A stretch of DNA of 64,000 bases from Micrasema longulum. Lineage: Eukaryota > Arthropoda > Insecta > Trichoptera > Brachycentridae. The notes under the pieces are model-generated. The model had not been told where the DNA came from, did not search any database, and saw only the letters and a program-made list of their open reading frames with translations. The first letter of the stretch is position 1; each line of letters opens with the position of its first letter. The stretch spans positions 1-64,000 of the forward strand of contig JAGVSM010003017.1 in assembly GCA_022494885.1 (NCBI GenBank). The letters run 5' to 3'. Shown piece after piece: positions 43,960 to 55,700 of this stretch. Position numbers and translations under genes: made by a program.

Positions 43960-44445
43960 TGTTTTCACGTCGCTGTTTGTTGACGCCATATTTTATTATG
44001 CTCCGATTGAGAAGCGGACATGACTTTATAATCTGCAAAACCTGATTCTTATTATTATGTACGAATATTAATTTATACACATGCTTTTTTCCTAACGTGC
44101 TTAGAATAAAAACATATTTTGAAGGATGTCTTAAAATGCTAAAATACTGCGTGTTGTGTAATGGATGTATTTTTATGAATTGATCAGATGATGCTGGTTA
44201 TGGACAACCAAATATTTGGAGCACAGTCTGTGTACAAAATCCTCAAGTTTTTAATTTAAAAAAAATCCAAAATTTATTAAAATTTATTGGATCATTCAAT
44301 ACTGGATGTCACACTAGTCTTCATACGATACAAGACTTGATATATCTCTTATTTTTTTAAATTATGAAGTTGTATTTTTTATAATCTTCAAATGGACATT
44401 TTCACATCAGATTTGGAAAGTAAAATCTGTAAAACTATGCTGGTT
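43960..44445. other. Intergenic DNA, nothing recognised
   Basis: No feature recognised. Confidence 0.35.
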
Positions 44446-44447
44446 TT

Positions 44448-44545
44448 TTTTTTAAAGGGATACCCCGCTAAGCTTCTATTTTGAGGCTTGTTAGCAGGTG
44501 GGGTAGAGGGGTTATGGAAGAAGGAATAATGAAGGATAAAATCAC
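44448..44545 (-). mobile_element. SINE-A tail fragment
   Basis: It has a T-run and then the body piece CCCGCTAAGCTTCTATTTTG and GGCTTGTTAGCAGGTGGGG. The tRNA-like head is missing. Confidence 0.75.
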
Positions 44546-45280
44546 AAACTTAACATTATTTCGGCCAAGAAAAAATAAGATGTGAAGAAACTTCTGGCTT
44601 ACTGTATAATAATAATAAAATAATATTATTTGAAATACATTTTGTTATCATTTTATTTGTGCTGTATGTAAAAAATATATAGGAGGTGTGTATATTTAAA
44701 TGTGTATATCTAAATGTGTATATTTACCAGGGACGAACCGTGTATAGAAGCGATTATGTGCAGCTTACCATTATATTTGACTAACCAAAATAATGTTTTA
44801 CTGTAACTTTATTTACAGAAAACAAATAAATAATTACCATTTATTTTAAATTATTTCCACCGTTCGTATTTTTATCATAATATAAATATAAATAAAGCGC
44901 GCCCAGCGACTGCGGTGAGCCAAGAAACTAGCCGATTATTTCAGCATATTTTTTCATACAAATGTCTTAACCCCAGTGCAGGATTTTTCTCCTTAATTAT
45001 ACTGGCAGATTACACAAATTATTTGAAGATTCTTGATTTGGAAAACAGTATTTCAAACATTAATACTTAAGGGCTATTTTTCTTTGAGATGGTACTTCTG
45101 ACATAAGACCATAATTACTTTTATGCGTCATACTGCAGGACATATGGCGCTCGACGCGGCCGTTTTTCGCACTATTAATTTCAGAACAATTCAGCCAGTT
45201 GACGTTTCAATTGAATACCTAATATCGACTGAATGCATAGTGCTATTTTTTATTTCTTTTTTAACGAGCTATGTATTAAA
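44546..45280. other. Intergenic DNA, nothing recognised
   Basis: No gene seen; AAATGTGTATAT repeats at 44695-44725. Confidence 0.35.
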
Positions 45281-45509
45281 GTTTTTTTTTTTTTTTAAAA
45301 GGAATAACCCGCTAAGCCTCTATTTTGAGGCTTGTCAGCAGGTGGAATAGAGGGGATATGGAAGAAGGTAATGAAAAATACACCACAACACCCAGACCAA
45401 TTGAGAAAAAAATCTTTCTTGGATTTTTTTCTTGCAACTGGCGGGAATCGAACCCGCGACGCCAGTTTCACAGATAGCCGTCTAACCAACTGCGCCACGG
45501 CGCCTGTCG
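45281..45509 (-). mobile_element. SINE-A, full length
   Basis: It is the best-preserved copy. On the minus strand: head GGCGCCGTGGCGCAGTTGG, box B GGTTCGATTCC, body, hairpin AAGCCTC/GAGGCTT at 45314-45333, and an A/T-run tail. Confidence 0.92.
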
Positions 45510-45569
45510 TAATGGATAATATATCTATATAATATAATACATCACGAAGTTACATAGTTTGAGTTGATT

Positions 45570-45627
45570 TCATGGATGAGAGTTGTTATACAACAAGTAG
45601 TTGTTGCACAACAACTCTCATCCATGA
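45570..45627. repeat. Perfect 18-bp hairpin, 22-nt loop
   Basis: Arms 45570-45587 (CATGGATGAGAGTTGTT core) and 45610-45627 are exact reverse complements. The loop can pair further (CAAC with GTTG). The size resembles a pre-microRNA, but it may be a foldback remnant. Confidence 0.7.
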
Positions 45628-46039
45628 CAACACACAGAACCACAGAAAAATAAACACATTATAAATATTATGTTTCTTCTATGTAGGTACAAATATATGA
45701 TTTTTTTACAGCTTACCTGTAAATAAAATCACCATTCGCCACTGATATTTACATAGGTACTTAGATATGTCAGTAGACATATAATTTTACAAAAAATCAG
45801 TTTAAAATGATTTCATGCAAAAGTAAACTAATTTAATTCCCAACATTAATCAGTTTTCCATACATTCCTATCACAAAAATATGTAGATATTTATTTTTTG
45901 TGAAAATTCGTAAATTTAGAACATTTTTCATTAATAATTTTACTGATTCTACATTGTTGATTTTTAGTATATGTGTAAGGGTTTTATATATCTATAAAAT
46001 CTTATTTTTAATTTATTTAAAATCGTAATAGTTTTATTT

Positions 46040-46275
46040 TTAACATGAAAAAGGTTTCTCCTGGAAATTTAACATTTTGTAGATATTTCGCTTTGTTAAA
46101 ACGGTCCTAAATAGGAAAAGCATATTTTAGATGTGATCGAACAAGCGAGAAGTAAAGAGTTTTCATTCTATCGGTGAAACCAGGAAATTTGAGAGATTTG
46201 TTTACAATATTATCAATGTTTACGATAGGAGAGTTTACTATCTAAAGTAATGCCAAGATCCTTTATTGATGAAAC
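46040..46275 (-). mobile_element. LINE tail remnant
   Basis: The minus strand reads SIKDLGITLDSKLSYRKHI, NNIVNKSLKFPGF and YLQNVKFPGETFF. It is the typical thumb region of a non-LTR polymerase. Confidence 0.65.
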
Positions 46276-46510
46276 TATAAATAGGGTCAAACCACCAGTA
46301 AATGACCACCTCCCAGTAAATGACCATTGGTTAATAAAACACAATATAATAAAAATTGCTACATGTGTCCAGTCAAAACACTTTTAACACTAGAAACTAT
46401 TAACATATTACAACAGAGATGAAGAACATTTAAGAGAAGGTAATATAGAAGTCTAGGCATCTACAGGGCTTATGACCTGTCAATGGCTGGTTTAAGTGGC
46501 CACTTTACAC

Positions 46511-46915
46511 ACTTTTATTTCATTTCATTTCATTTCATTTATTTATTCAGATATTTAGAACATTACAGAAAAAAGACCCAATTCATTCTCAATACAATAA
46601 TAGATCACAAATTACAGTAGATAGTTATGTTATTAAAATAATATAACCAAATGTAAAAAGAAAAATTTAAAGTTAGAAAGTGCTTTCCTAAGGGAAGGCC
46701 CACTGTCGTGAAATATGTCGACATCCGAGGCGATGCGATTAAGTAGCAATATTGCTCTGCCAACCGGCATAACCATTGGCAGGTTGGTTCTGCATCACGG
46801 TATGTAAAACAATCGATGCTGTATTTGTCGAAGATAGTTATCAGGTACGAACAGACCTACATCCATCAGAATTTCTGAGTTAAGTATGCGACCACCGATC
46901 ACCTGGAAAAAGTGA
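46511..46915 (-). mobile_element. LINE tail nested in Rep-A
   Basis: Minus strand coding pieces: VVGGRILNSEILMDVGLFVP, NLPMVMPVGRAILLLNRIAS and DVDIFHDSGPSLRKALSN. A (TTTCA)n run at the low-coordinate edge is the 3' tail. Confidence 0.7.
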
Positions 46916-47074
46916 ACATTCTGCCTATATTTAAACATCTATATTCCCTCAATTATTTCATCTGTTGAAGTTTGTGAAGTGAAAGAGCTGAAACCTTTAT
47001 TTATGCGGGTGAGATTCATATAATTGAATTATTTCACCTACATACTAGGCAACGCCTGAAAATATTATTTTTTC

Positions 47075-47077
47075 AAT

Positions 47078-47108
<31 letters not shown>

Positions 47109-47815
47109 TTAACGGACATAGTCCATGTATACAATTTATAAGGTTTAAATATTACAATAAAAGAGTAGTTTAAAACATTTAAAGAAAAAAGAAAGAAGTA
47201 TTGACAAACATAAGGGACATCGAGACAAGATCTGGACTATTTATTTAGTGCTCGTTTAAATCGTTGTAAACTTAAACCAAAAAAGTCCAGATCCTGTCTT
47301 GAGTTAACAATACGACAAAGGCGGGTCATTGGAGAATTTAGGCCATAGTTTGTTCTATGCTGATCGATGAACAGTACTTCACTGTTTCTCAATCTACGAG
47401 TCGGAATATTGAATTTTACTTGTCCCAGTAATGATGGAACATCGATTATACCATTTAGTATGCCGAACATATATATGGAGTCAATATTAGTTCTACGTTT
47501 TTGTAGACTAGAAATATTTAACATTGACTCTATTTCAGCATAAGAATAATTACCTCTCTCTAGTCCAAGCATCCACGCTATTTTTCGAAGCAAGCGATGT
47601 TGGACTGATTCAATGTGATTTATGCGATTGACATAGAATGGAGACCAGACCACGGAGGCATATCTTTCAAGAAGAGGGCGAACAGTTGAGCAATAAAGAG
47701 TTTTGATTGTATGGACATTAGTAAAATCAGAGGATATTCTGTTTATGAAGCCAAGTAATTTCAGTGATTTATTTACTGTATTATCTATATGCTCGTTGTA
47801 TGTCAGTTTATAGTT
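47075..47815 (-). mobile_element. LINE tail nested in Rep-A (HRTNY family)
   Basis: The 138-residue minus frame includes NRINHIESVQHRLLRKIAWM, QVKFNIPTRRLRNSEVLFID, HRTNYGLNSPMTRLCRIVNS and LDFFGLSLQRFKRALNK. TVRPLLERYASVVWSP precedes it. An (ATTT)n run marks the 3' tail at 47075-47110. Confidence 0.88.
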
Positions 47816-48569
47816 CTATACTTCTTCATGGACCAGGTAATTTATCAACAATATTTTGAGTTTGTCCAAATTTTTGTAGACAAGGGCTGGATTCAACTCC
47901 TTGGGGAGCTGTTTATATTAACATATTACAACAGTTAGGCAGAATGGTGAATGTTACACAGTGTGTAAAGTGGCCACTTAAACCAGCCATTGATAGGTCA
48001 TAAGCCCTGTAGATGCCTAGAGTTCTATATTACCTTTTCTTAAATGTTCTTTATCTCCGTTGTAGTATGTTAATATAAACAGCTCCCCAGGGAGTTGAAT
48101 CCAGTCCTTGTCTACAAAAATTTGGACAAACTCAAAATATTGTTACTAGAAACTATGACAAAAGCAGTAGGCGGACACATCTTTTGGCAAGAAAAAAAAC
48201 AGTTTTGAACTTTGAGTTGTCAAAAGGTAATAGTGCGTCTTCCCGTTATTGTTCTGAGATTGATAGTGTTTTTATAAGGAAAGGTGTGGTATGTGTTTTA
48301 TTTGATGCTATTTCTTATGCAATTCTTTGAATATATCCATATTCTAATGTGTTAGGGTGTTTTATAATGTTATGATGTAACTAACTCTGAGTATTATTTT
48401 TGCTGGGGTAGTAGTGGTCATTCACTGGTGATTCTGCTATTTTTTAGAGTAAAATTAATTATAATTATAATACTCGTATTTCAATAAAAAAGTAAAAGTA
48501 CTTAAAAAATTACTGTGTTTTTTTATTGTTTTCTTTTATTTTGTACGCTTAAATAATTTAATTTTTATT

Positions 48570-49470
48570 TTTTTTATTTAAATCTTAAAGTAGGGCACAC
48601 ATATCATACATATTGTTATGTGTGTTCTAATAATAACATTACAAATATATTTAATTTATAAATTGTTTATCACATATGTCTTGACCATTATTTTAAATTT
48701 TGATATGTTTTTTCTTCATAAATATTTTTTTCATTTCGTAATACTTTTTAATTGCTTTAAATAAAATTGAATTTTGTGACTTTGCCTTTTCCTAAATGGA
48801 AGTCTAATTTTGTTCTTTTCTCTAGTATTGTGATCGTGTTCATGCTGGTTCCGATCAATTTTTTTCCAAAATTCTGTTTTTTTATTAGAGTTTATAATTT
48901 TACGAACAAATATCATTGTATTGTAAAATATTCTTTGTTTATATGTTAATAATTTCATTTCATTTACCATCGACTTTACCCTCGTATATCTGTTTTTTTT
49001 CGAAATGATTCTAAAGGCTTTATTTTGTAATACAGTTAGTTTATCTATGTTTTCTTTGTTTGATAAAATAAAATGCTACTACAGTAGTTAACGTGTGGTT
49101 CAATAATTGCTTTGTAAATAGTTTTGCAAGAGTCCTTATCAATAAATCTTCTGATCCTTATCAAATTGGATATTTTTTTTGCAATCTTATTTATTACCAT
49201 CTTAGCGTTTTGGTGAAATGTATGTTTTGAATCCAACATTACACCTTAAATATTTAATTTCAGTGACTTCATTAAGTTTTTCATTTTCTATTACAATTGA
49301 TGGTGTAATTTCTATTTTTTTGTTTCCTATATTCATATATTTAGTTTTGTTAACATTTAATTTTAATTTATTTAATTTTAGCCACAGTGATACACTATTA
49401 AGATCATGATTTAGTCTGTCCATAATTGTTTTATAATTACCTTTAATGTGGATTTTACTACAAGCTGAAC
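48570..49470 (-). mobile_element. LINE reverse transcriptase C-terminal region
   Basis: Minus frames read LNSVSLWLKLNKLKLNVNKT, MVINKIAKKISNLIRIRRFI, EPHVNYCSSILFY and finally HDHNTREKNKIRLPFRKRQS. It is split over three frames and truncated before the YADD box. Its 3' tail recurs at 26815. Confidence 0.85.
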
Positions 49471-49674
49471 CTTAAACGGTCATTCATTGGTGCTTTGACC
49501 CTATAAATAAAATAAAATAAAATATGAACAGTGACATTTAGTGAATCAGACAATTCGTATTACCATGAATAAATTAGCATTCCTAGTTGCCTGCTTCCAT
49601 TGTTATGAGTATTTTTATCGCCTGTTGATTGTATGTTTATTGTTTTACAACACGTTTTATTGCTCGTAATTAAC

Positions 49675-49757
49675 GACAGGCGCCGTGACGCAGTTGGCAA
49701 GACGGCTAACTGTGAAACTGGCGTCGCGAGTTCGGTTCTCGCCAGCTGCAAAAAAAT
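49675..49757 (+). mobile_element. SINE-A head, truncated
   Basis: GACAGGCGCCGTGACGCAGT through box B GTTCGGTTCTC to CCAGCTGCA. The body is missing. Confidence 0.8.
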
Positions 49758-49759
49758 CA

Positions 49760-50280
49760 AATAAATATTATTTTCACAGTAAGTTCCATGCTATGGGAAA
49801 TTATCTTCATATTTATAATTCTTCTGTACGTGTGATGTCACTGAACTCATCCTAAACTGCATAACCGATTTACGTGAGGTTTTCAGCGAAATATAGATTT
49901 TTGCACTGCGCGTGTTCGTAGATATTAAAATTTTCAATCGAATCTGTAAAAAAGAAGTTAGAAGCATAAACATTTTTTTCATCGACCTACCAGGGTGGCA
50001 TTCGACGACAATGCAAATACAAAAAAAAATGGAAGGATGTTGTTTTTTTTTTTAAAGAAATTGGTTTTTGAATGTTTACAAACAACATTTGCGTTATATG
50101 CACCCCAATCAGAATATTTGCATGTAAAATTGCATTAAAAACATTTTTGAAAATCGCATTCATGAATGAAGTGCACCCCTGTTGGTGAGAAGAGCCGAGT
50201 TTGACATTTGCAAGAAGAATTCTGTATTTGAAAATGATTTTATTTTATGTTTTGGAATTTAACCATAAACAAGTATTGTT
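49760..50280. other. Intergenic DNA, nothing recognised
   Basis: A block with AAGTTCCATGCTATGGGAAA at 49785 is weakly MITE-1-like. A 55600-55850 counterpart shares TTTGACATTTGCAAGAAGAA-like words near 50200. Confidence 0.35.
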
Positions 50281-50282
50281 AG

Positions 50283-50960
50283 TGTAATGGTAGCTGGAAC
50301 ACATCCAACGTTTCAGCTACCATTGCAGGAGCCATCTTCAGGGTAAACTGTGTGTTTTGTAGAAAAAAGTGTTCAAGTACTAGTAATTTGTACCGTGTCG
50401 CAGTCGGCAGTAGGCACATTTCTATTATTTTTTGTAGTATGTAGTGCTGGGAACCATGTTGAGTTTAATTTAAGCCCGTCGGCGTCGTCTTTGTTTATGT
50501 TATTTGGGTGTTTGTGTATTTTAATTACCTCTTTTATTATTCGTGCACTGTAATTACTGGGTTTATGTAAGATATTGGATTCGAAGGCGAAAAAATATCA
50601 GATGTCTATAAAGTGTCCGCTATTGCGGATTCGTCAGGGTGCCCAAATTTACTCGCTCTTTTGTGTTCGTCAATCTTTTTCTTTGCCGTGCGCCCTGTTT
50701 GTGCTTTGTACACTTTATCATATACTTGGCAACTAAGTCTATAAACAGCTTTCGTTTCCAGGGGATTCTTATTTTTTGGGTTCAATAAATAGTTCTTCAT
50801 TTTTCCCACAGTCCCAAACGTTGTTCCAATATTATGTTTCTTGAGCACTTTGGCTTTCCTGTCAGTAACATTCTGTACATATGGTAGGTATGCAGTTCCT
50901 CTGGTAACATTTTCTTCCTTGTTCTTCTTTGTGGCTTGGGATGTAATAATGTTGCCAATT
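50283..50960 (-). mobile_element. Penelope-like element fragment, GIY-YIG end
   Basis: The minus frame reads KKHNIGTTFGTVGKMKNYLL, AVYRLSCQVYDKVYKAQTGR and KIDEHKRASKFGHPDESAIA. This is the linker and GIY-YIG domain of a Penelope-type element, with YIG changed to YKA. A 3' noncoding end with a hammerhead-like motif follows. Confidence 0.85.
50303..50346 (-). ncRNA. Hammerhead-ribozyme-like motif at a Penelope-like end
   Basis: Minus strand: ACC, CTGAAGA, T, helix II (GGCTCC against GGTAGCT with one bulge), GAAA overlapping the palindrome ACGT, T, GGA. Helix I has only two firm pairs (CC/GG). It shares the extra base after the core with the other sites. Confidence 0.55.
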
Positions 50961-50989
50961 TGCTACTTCTTAAATCCGTTTATAAAGTG

Positions 50990-51430
50990 TTTATAAACTA
51001 AGTTGTCAAGGATGTGATAAAATATACATAGGACAAACAGGGCCCACAGCAAAGAAAAGGATTGACGAGCACAAAAGAACCTGTAAACTTGGGCACCCTG
51101 ACAAATCTGCAATAGCGGAACACTTTATAGACACCGGACATTTTTCCGCCTTCGAGCCATTTTTTTTTTCATAAACCCAGCAATTACAGGGCACGAATAA
51201 TAAACGAGGAAATTGAAATACACGGACACCCAAATAACATAAACAAAGACGACGGGCTTAAATAAAACTCAACATGGTTTTCAGCACTACATACTACAAA
51301 AATGAACAGAAATGTGCCTACTTCCGACTGCGACACGGTACAAATTACTAGTAGTTATACACCTACTTTTTTCTACAAAACACACAGTTTACCCAGTTTC
51401 CTACAATGGTAGCAATGATTATACAATTTC
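50990..51430 (+). mobile_element. Penelope-like element fragment, inverted partner
   Basis: The plus strand reads, with shifts, KLSCQGCDKIYIGQTGPTAK and HKRTCKLGHPDKSAIAEHFI, then the same 3' sequence as 50283-50600. It lies head to head with the previous copy. The hammerhead region near 51390 is deleted. Confidence 0.85.
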
Positions 51431-51559
51431 TGCTCAGTTTTTCAGGCTGAACTACTTGCAAAACGAGAAGCTCACGAATGATTAGTAAAAAATCACCAGA
51501 GAGGTGGGTTATTGCAAAAATATTATCAGATTGTCCTTCGGGCATTCAAGCTATAACTG

Positions 51560-52290
51560 ATCGGTAAATCCAATTGTAGATATTCAGAGTAAAGTTAAGC
51601 ATCTAAAAATAAGAGAGATGATCATTCAAATATGCTGGGTAAGAGGACATGCTGGTATCGTAGGGAATGAGAGATCGCATGACCGAGCAAGAGCCGCAAC
51701 TTGTAAAAGAACGGCACCTTCCTTCTCAGAATTTCCTCTTAGCTTTGCTAAACGCTGTATAAAACATAATACGCAGCAGCGTTGGGAGGATCATTACCGC
51801 GCTTCTTCTACAGGTAAAATCACTACAACGCTGGCTGATGCAGCAAACTTCCGTCGTCATCACCAAAGTACTTTCAAAACGACCCAAATCTTTACCGGAC
51901 ACGTAGCTATGAGAAGTTACCTATATAGGTTTAAATGAAGGAATGACGACTATTGTCCATGCGACGATATTTCTTCACAGAGTATCGAACATCTGTTATT
52001 TCAGTGCCCATTTTTCAGTTTATAACGCCATCATCTTAAAGCAGAATGCAGGAAAGATAGAATATCCTTAACAGATATCCACACTGTAGTTAAAAGTAGT
52101 TATCACGCGCCATTGTTCTTGGACTTTGCAGCAATGGTGATTGGTCTCATAAAGGTAATAAACCAAAATCAGTGATCGAACATCCCATTTCCAAGACAAA
52201 CAAAAACGTGTTTTGCCTTGTACATGACACGTAAGGCTACTAAATACAGGGGTCTAAATATTTATTTTCAAAAAATATGGTAGTTGAAAT
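51560..52290 (+). mobile_element. LINE fragment with RNase H domain end
   Basis: The frame from 51618 reads IICWVRGHAGIVGNE-like coding (visible as QICWVRGHAGIVGNERSHD), the last motif of a LINE RNase H. IFTGHVAMRSYLYRFK, CPCDDISSQSIEHLLFQCPF and a VIGLIKVINQNQ stop follow. One stop codon interrupts it. It is the same family as 39130-39666. Confidence 0.88.
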
Positions 52291-52646
52291 GTCGGAACAA
52301 ATCCAACGCATACGGTATCACCCAAAAAAGAATCAAGTTTGGAATATTTTTGTACTGGCTCTAAACCTCATATAACACGCTTTCGCATAACACGGCGTTT
52401 TATAGGATCCTGTCTACCGTGTAGTAGGAGGCTTTACCTGTAAAATATGTTGTTTAATAAATAACTGCGTTTTATTTTCATTGAAATTTGATTTAGTTTT
52501 TGCATTCGATACATCTCGCTCTCAATAATCTTCTGTGCAATGCATAATACAAACCTACACTTGTTTTGCGTAATTATGGTAATCTTATGCAGATACATTT
52601 GATACTCTGGAATGTCGACTTTGGGAAGCTGTAGGTATCAGAAACA

Positions 52647-52654
52647 TATATAAA
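52647..52654 (+). promoter_or_regulatory. TATA box of the CPCFC gene
   Basis: TATATAAA stands 99 bp before the CPCFC start codon, which would put transcription start near 52677. Cuticle protein genes often have TATA promoters and short leaders. Confidence 0.6.
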
Positions 52655-52745
52655 GACGCCAATATTATTAATTGAGTTAGTATAAGTTACGAATTTCAAA
52701 TATACAGTTCAGTTTAATTAATTAAGTGCCCAGGTAGAAATCACA

Positions 52746-55700
52746 ATGAACTTCAAGATTGTAAGAAAAATGACATTTTAATTTCATTTTAATTTTTATT
52801 TCGTTCTATGATAAACAAAGTCTAATATTAACAAATTACCACAGGGATGGAGAATACCTTAAATAAGGGAATATGGAAGCCTAGGCATTTAAAGGGCTTT
52901 TGACCTGTCATTTATGTTTGAACATCCATATTTCTTCAATTCTTCTATTTGTTGATTTTAGTGAAGTTAAAGAGCTGAAACCTTTATTGTTGTGAAGAGA
53001 TTCATCTGACTGAATTATTTTACATACTAGGCAACGCCTGAAAACAATTTTGCAATTTTTAAACTTCTTCTTGGACCAGTTGGTTTCATTACAATTTTTG
53101 AGTTTGTCCGAATGTCTACGAACATTTGGACAAACTCAAAAATTGTGAAGTCTAATATAATATCAACACAATATTTACGAGAATATTTTGAGTTCGTCGA
53201 AACTTTTGCAGACAAGGTCTGGATTCACCTCCCTGGGGAGCTGTTGATATCAACCTATTACAATAGTGACGAAGAACATTTTAGAGAAGTTAATATATAA
53301 TTCTAGGTATCTCCAGGGCTAAATTGAAAATAATTCAATCAGATGAATCTCACGCGCATTAATAAAAACATCAACAGATGGAAGCATTGAAGGAATATAG
53401 ATGTTCAAATACGGGCAGAACGGTGAATGTTACACATAGTGTAAAGTGGCCACTTAAACCAGCCAATGACAGGTCATAAGCCCTGTAGATGCCTAGAATT
53501 CTATATTACCTTCTCTAAAATGTCCTTGATCTCTGTTGTAAAATGTTAATATTAACAGCTCCCCAGGGATTTGAATCTAGTCCTTGTCTGCAAAACTTTG
53601 GACAGACTCGAAATATTGTTGATAAATCCACCCGGTCCATGAAAAAGTATAAAAATTGAAAAATAAAAATTTCAGGCGTTGCTTAATACGTAGGGGATAT
53701 ATTTTTTTTTATTTTTTTTTTTGTTATTTATTTATTTTTTATTTATTTTTTTGTTTTTTTTACAATAAAAATAAATGATAAAACAGAGTATTAAAAAAAT
53801 AAAGCATAATTACATATCAATGATATACATATTAGTAGTAAAAATAGTAAACAAAAAAATCCCACCAAGGCATGGCCTGTTCGTGGGTATACAAGAAAAT
53901 GTTAATGAATTTTTGCTCCTATAATAAATAATGGACAGATATAATATTTTTGTGTAACATAAGAAACAAAAAATAAAATATTCCATAAAAGATAATATGG
54001 TATTTTTTTATAATTATTAAAATAGGAAATAAAAAATATTTAAAAAAACACAAAAATATTCCTTATTATTAAAGGGCAATAAAATAAATCATAGAAAAAC
54101 ATTTCATATCTTTAGTTTGAATCCAGGATAATGCATGTTTTTTAAAAGAAGGAAAATCTTTAAAGTTTGTAAACAATGAAATCAATCAGATGAATCTCAC
54201 CCGCATTAAAAAAGGTTTCAGCACTATAACTTTAAAACATCAATAAATGGAAGCATTGAAGGAAAATAGATGGTAAAATACGGGCAGAATGGTGAATGTT
54301 ATACAGTGTGTAAAGTGGCCACTCAAACCAGCCAATGACAGGTCATAAGTCCCGTACTGTAGATGCCTAGAATTCTATATTACCTTCTTTAAAATGTTCT
54401 TCATCTCTGTTGTAATATTTTATTTATTTTTTATTTTTATTTTATTAGGGAAATCAACAGTTCTACATACATATTTTTAGTAAACAAACAGATATAGTGT
54501 ATAAACTCAGAACCAATAACAGATTTCCACATAGTATACAAAGTTAGTAAAGAATATATATATTACATATCAAATAAATACATACAATAACAATGTTAAC
54601 AATATTAACATTTTGTATTACTATTGTACACTTACTTACCTAATTTATAACATTTAAACTGTTCTTTTATTTATTTTTTATTTTATTTATTTATTTACAT
54701 ACATAAGTTAACTGTACATTATTTGAGACGTAAGTCCCAACTCCATGGGACTAAAAGTCTTGTGTTGAGATGGACGAGCAATTAGTTAACACAGACACAT
54801 GAGTATATTACCATAAATATTACATAGAATCAGAAACACAAAAAAAAAATTAAAAACATTATTAATATTTTAAATATAAACTTTGTGGTCAAACATTTTA
54901 CTAAATGTTATGAAATATTTGTATATAACCACTTACCGACTTTTCTATGTCTACCAGTTTCGAGACGTACCCGTCTCTTCGTCAGGACACCAACTAAACA
55001 TGCAAACTAACATGCAAAACCCACTATACACCTTCACAATAGTTGTTGCACGAAAATATAAAACCAACATGATATGCATTTTAATAAGCACATGCACTGA
55101 TTAGGACAAACACCAATTAAAATGCAATTAAAATATTTGAGTTTGTCCAAATGTTTGTAGACTGGATAATATATTGTAATGGTCCAAGAAGTTTAAAAAT
55201 TGAAAAATTGTTTTCAGGCGTTGCCGAGTATGTAAAATAATTCAGTCATTTCTATGTCTACCAGTTTCGAGACGTACCCGTCTCTTCGTCAGGACACCAA
55301 CTAAACATGCAAACTAACATGCAAAACCCACTATACACCTTCACAATAGTTGTTGCACGAAAATATAAAACCAACATGATATGCATTTTAATAAGCACAT
55401 GCACTGATTAGGACAAACACCAATTAAAATGCAATCAAAATATTTGAGATTGTCCAAATGTTTGCAGACTGGATAATATATTGTAATGATCCAAGAAGTT
55501 TAAAAATTGAAAAATTGTTTTCAGGCGTTGCCGAGTATGTAAAATAATTCAGTCAAATGAATCTCTTCACAACAATAAAGGTTTCAGCTCTTAAACTTCA
55601 CTAAAACTAGATATTAAAATCTTCAATCTAATGAGTAAAAAAGAAGTAAATTTTTTAAAATCTTAAATAGATTTTCGATAATACTAAAATAATATTAAAT

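Larger units (their letters stand above)
46401..48144. repeat. Rep-A composite with two nested LINEs, flanked by 12-bp direct repeat
   Basis: Rep-A modules occupy 46401-46510, 46916-47074 and 47816-48144; the last piece includes an inverted core. LINEs fill the gaps. ACTAGAAACTAT occurs exactly on both sides (46389-46400 and 48145-48156) and looks like a target-site duplication. Confidence 0.75.
54942..55555 (-). repeat. Two direct 307-bp units carrying hammerhead motifs
   Basis: Unit 1 is 54942-55248 and unit 2 is 55249-55555. They have the same length and differ at only a few positions that I can see (for example GAGTTTGTCC against GAGATTGTCC). Each unit joins the hammerhead repeat to a Rep-A segment. 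Unit 1 is preceded by about 100 bp more of the hammerhead repeat (54840-54941). Confidence 0.9.
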
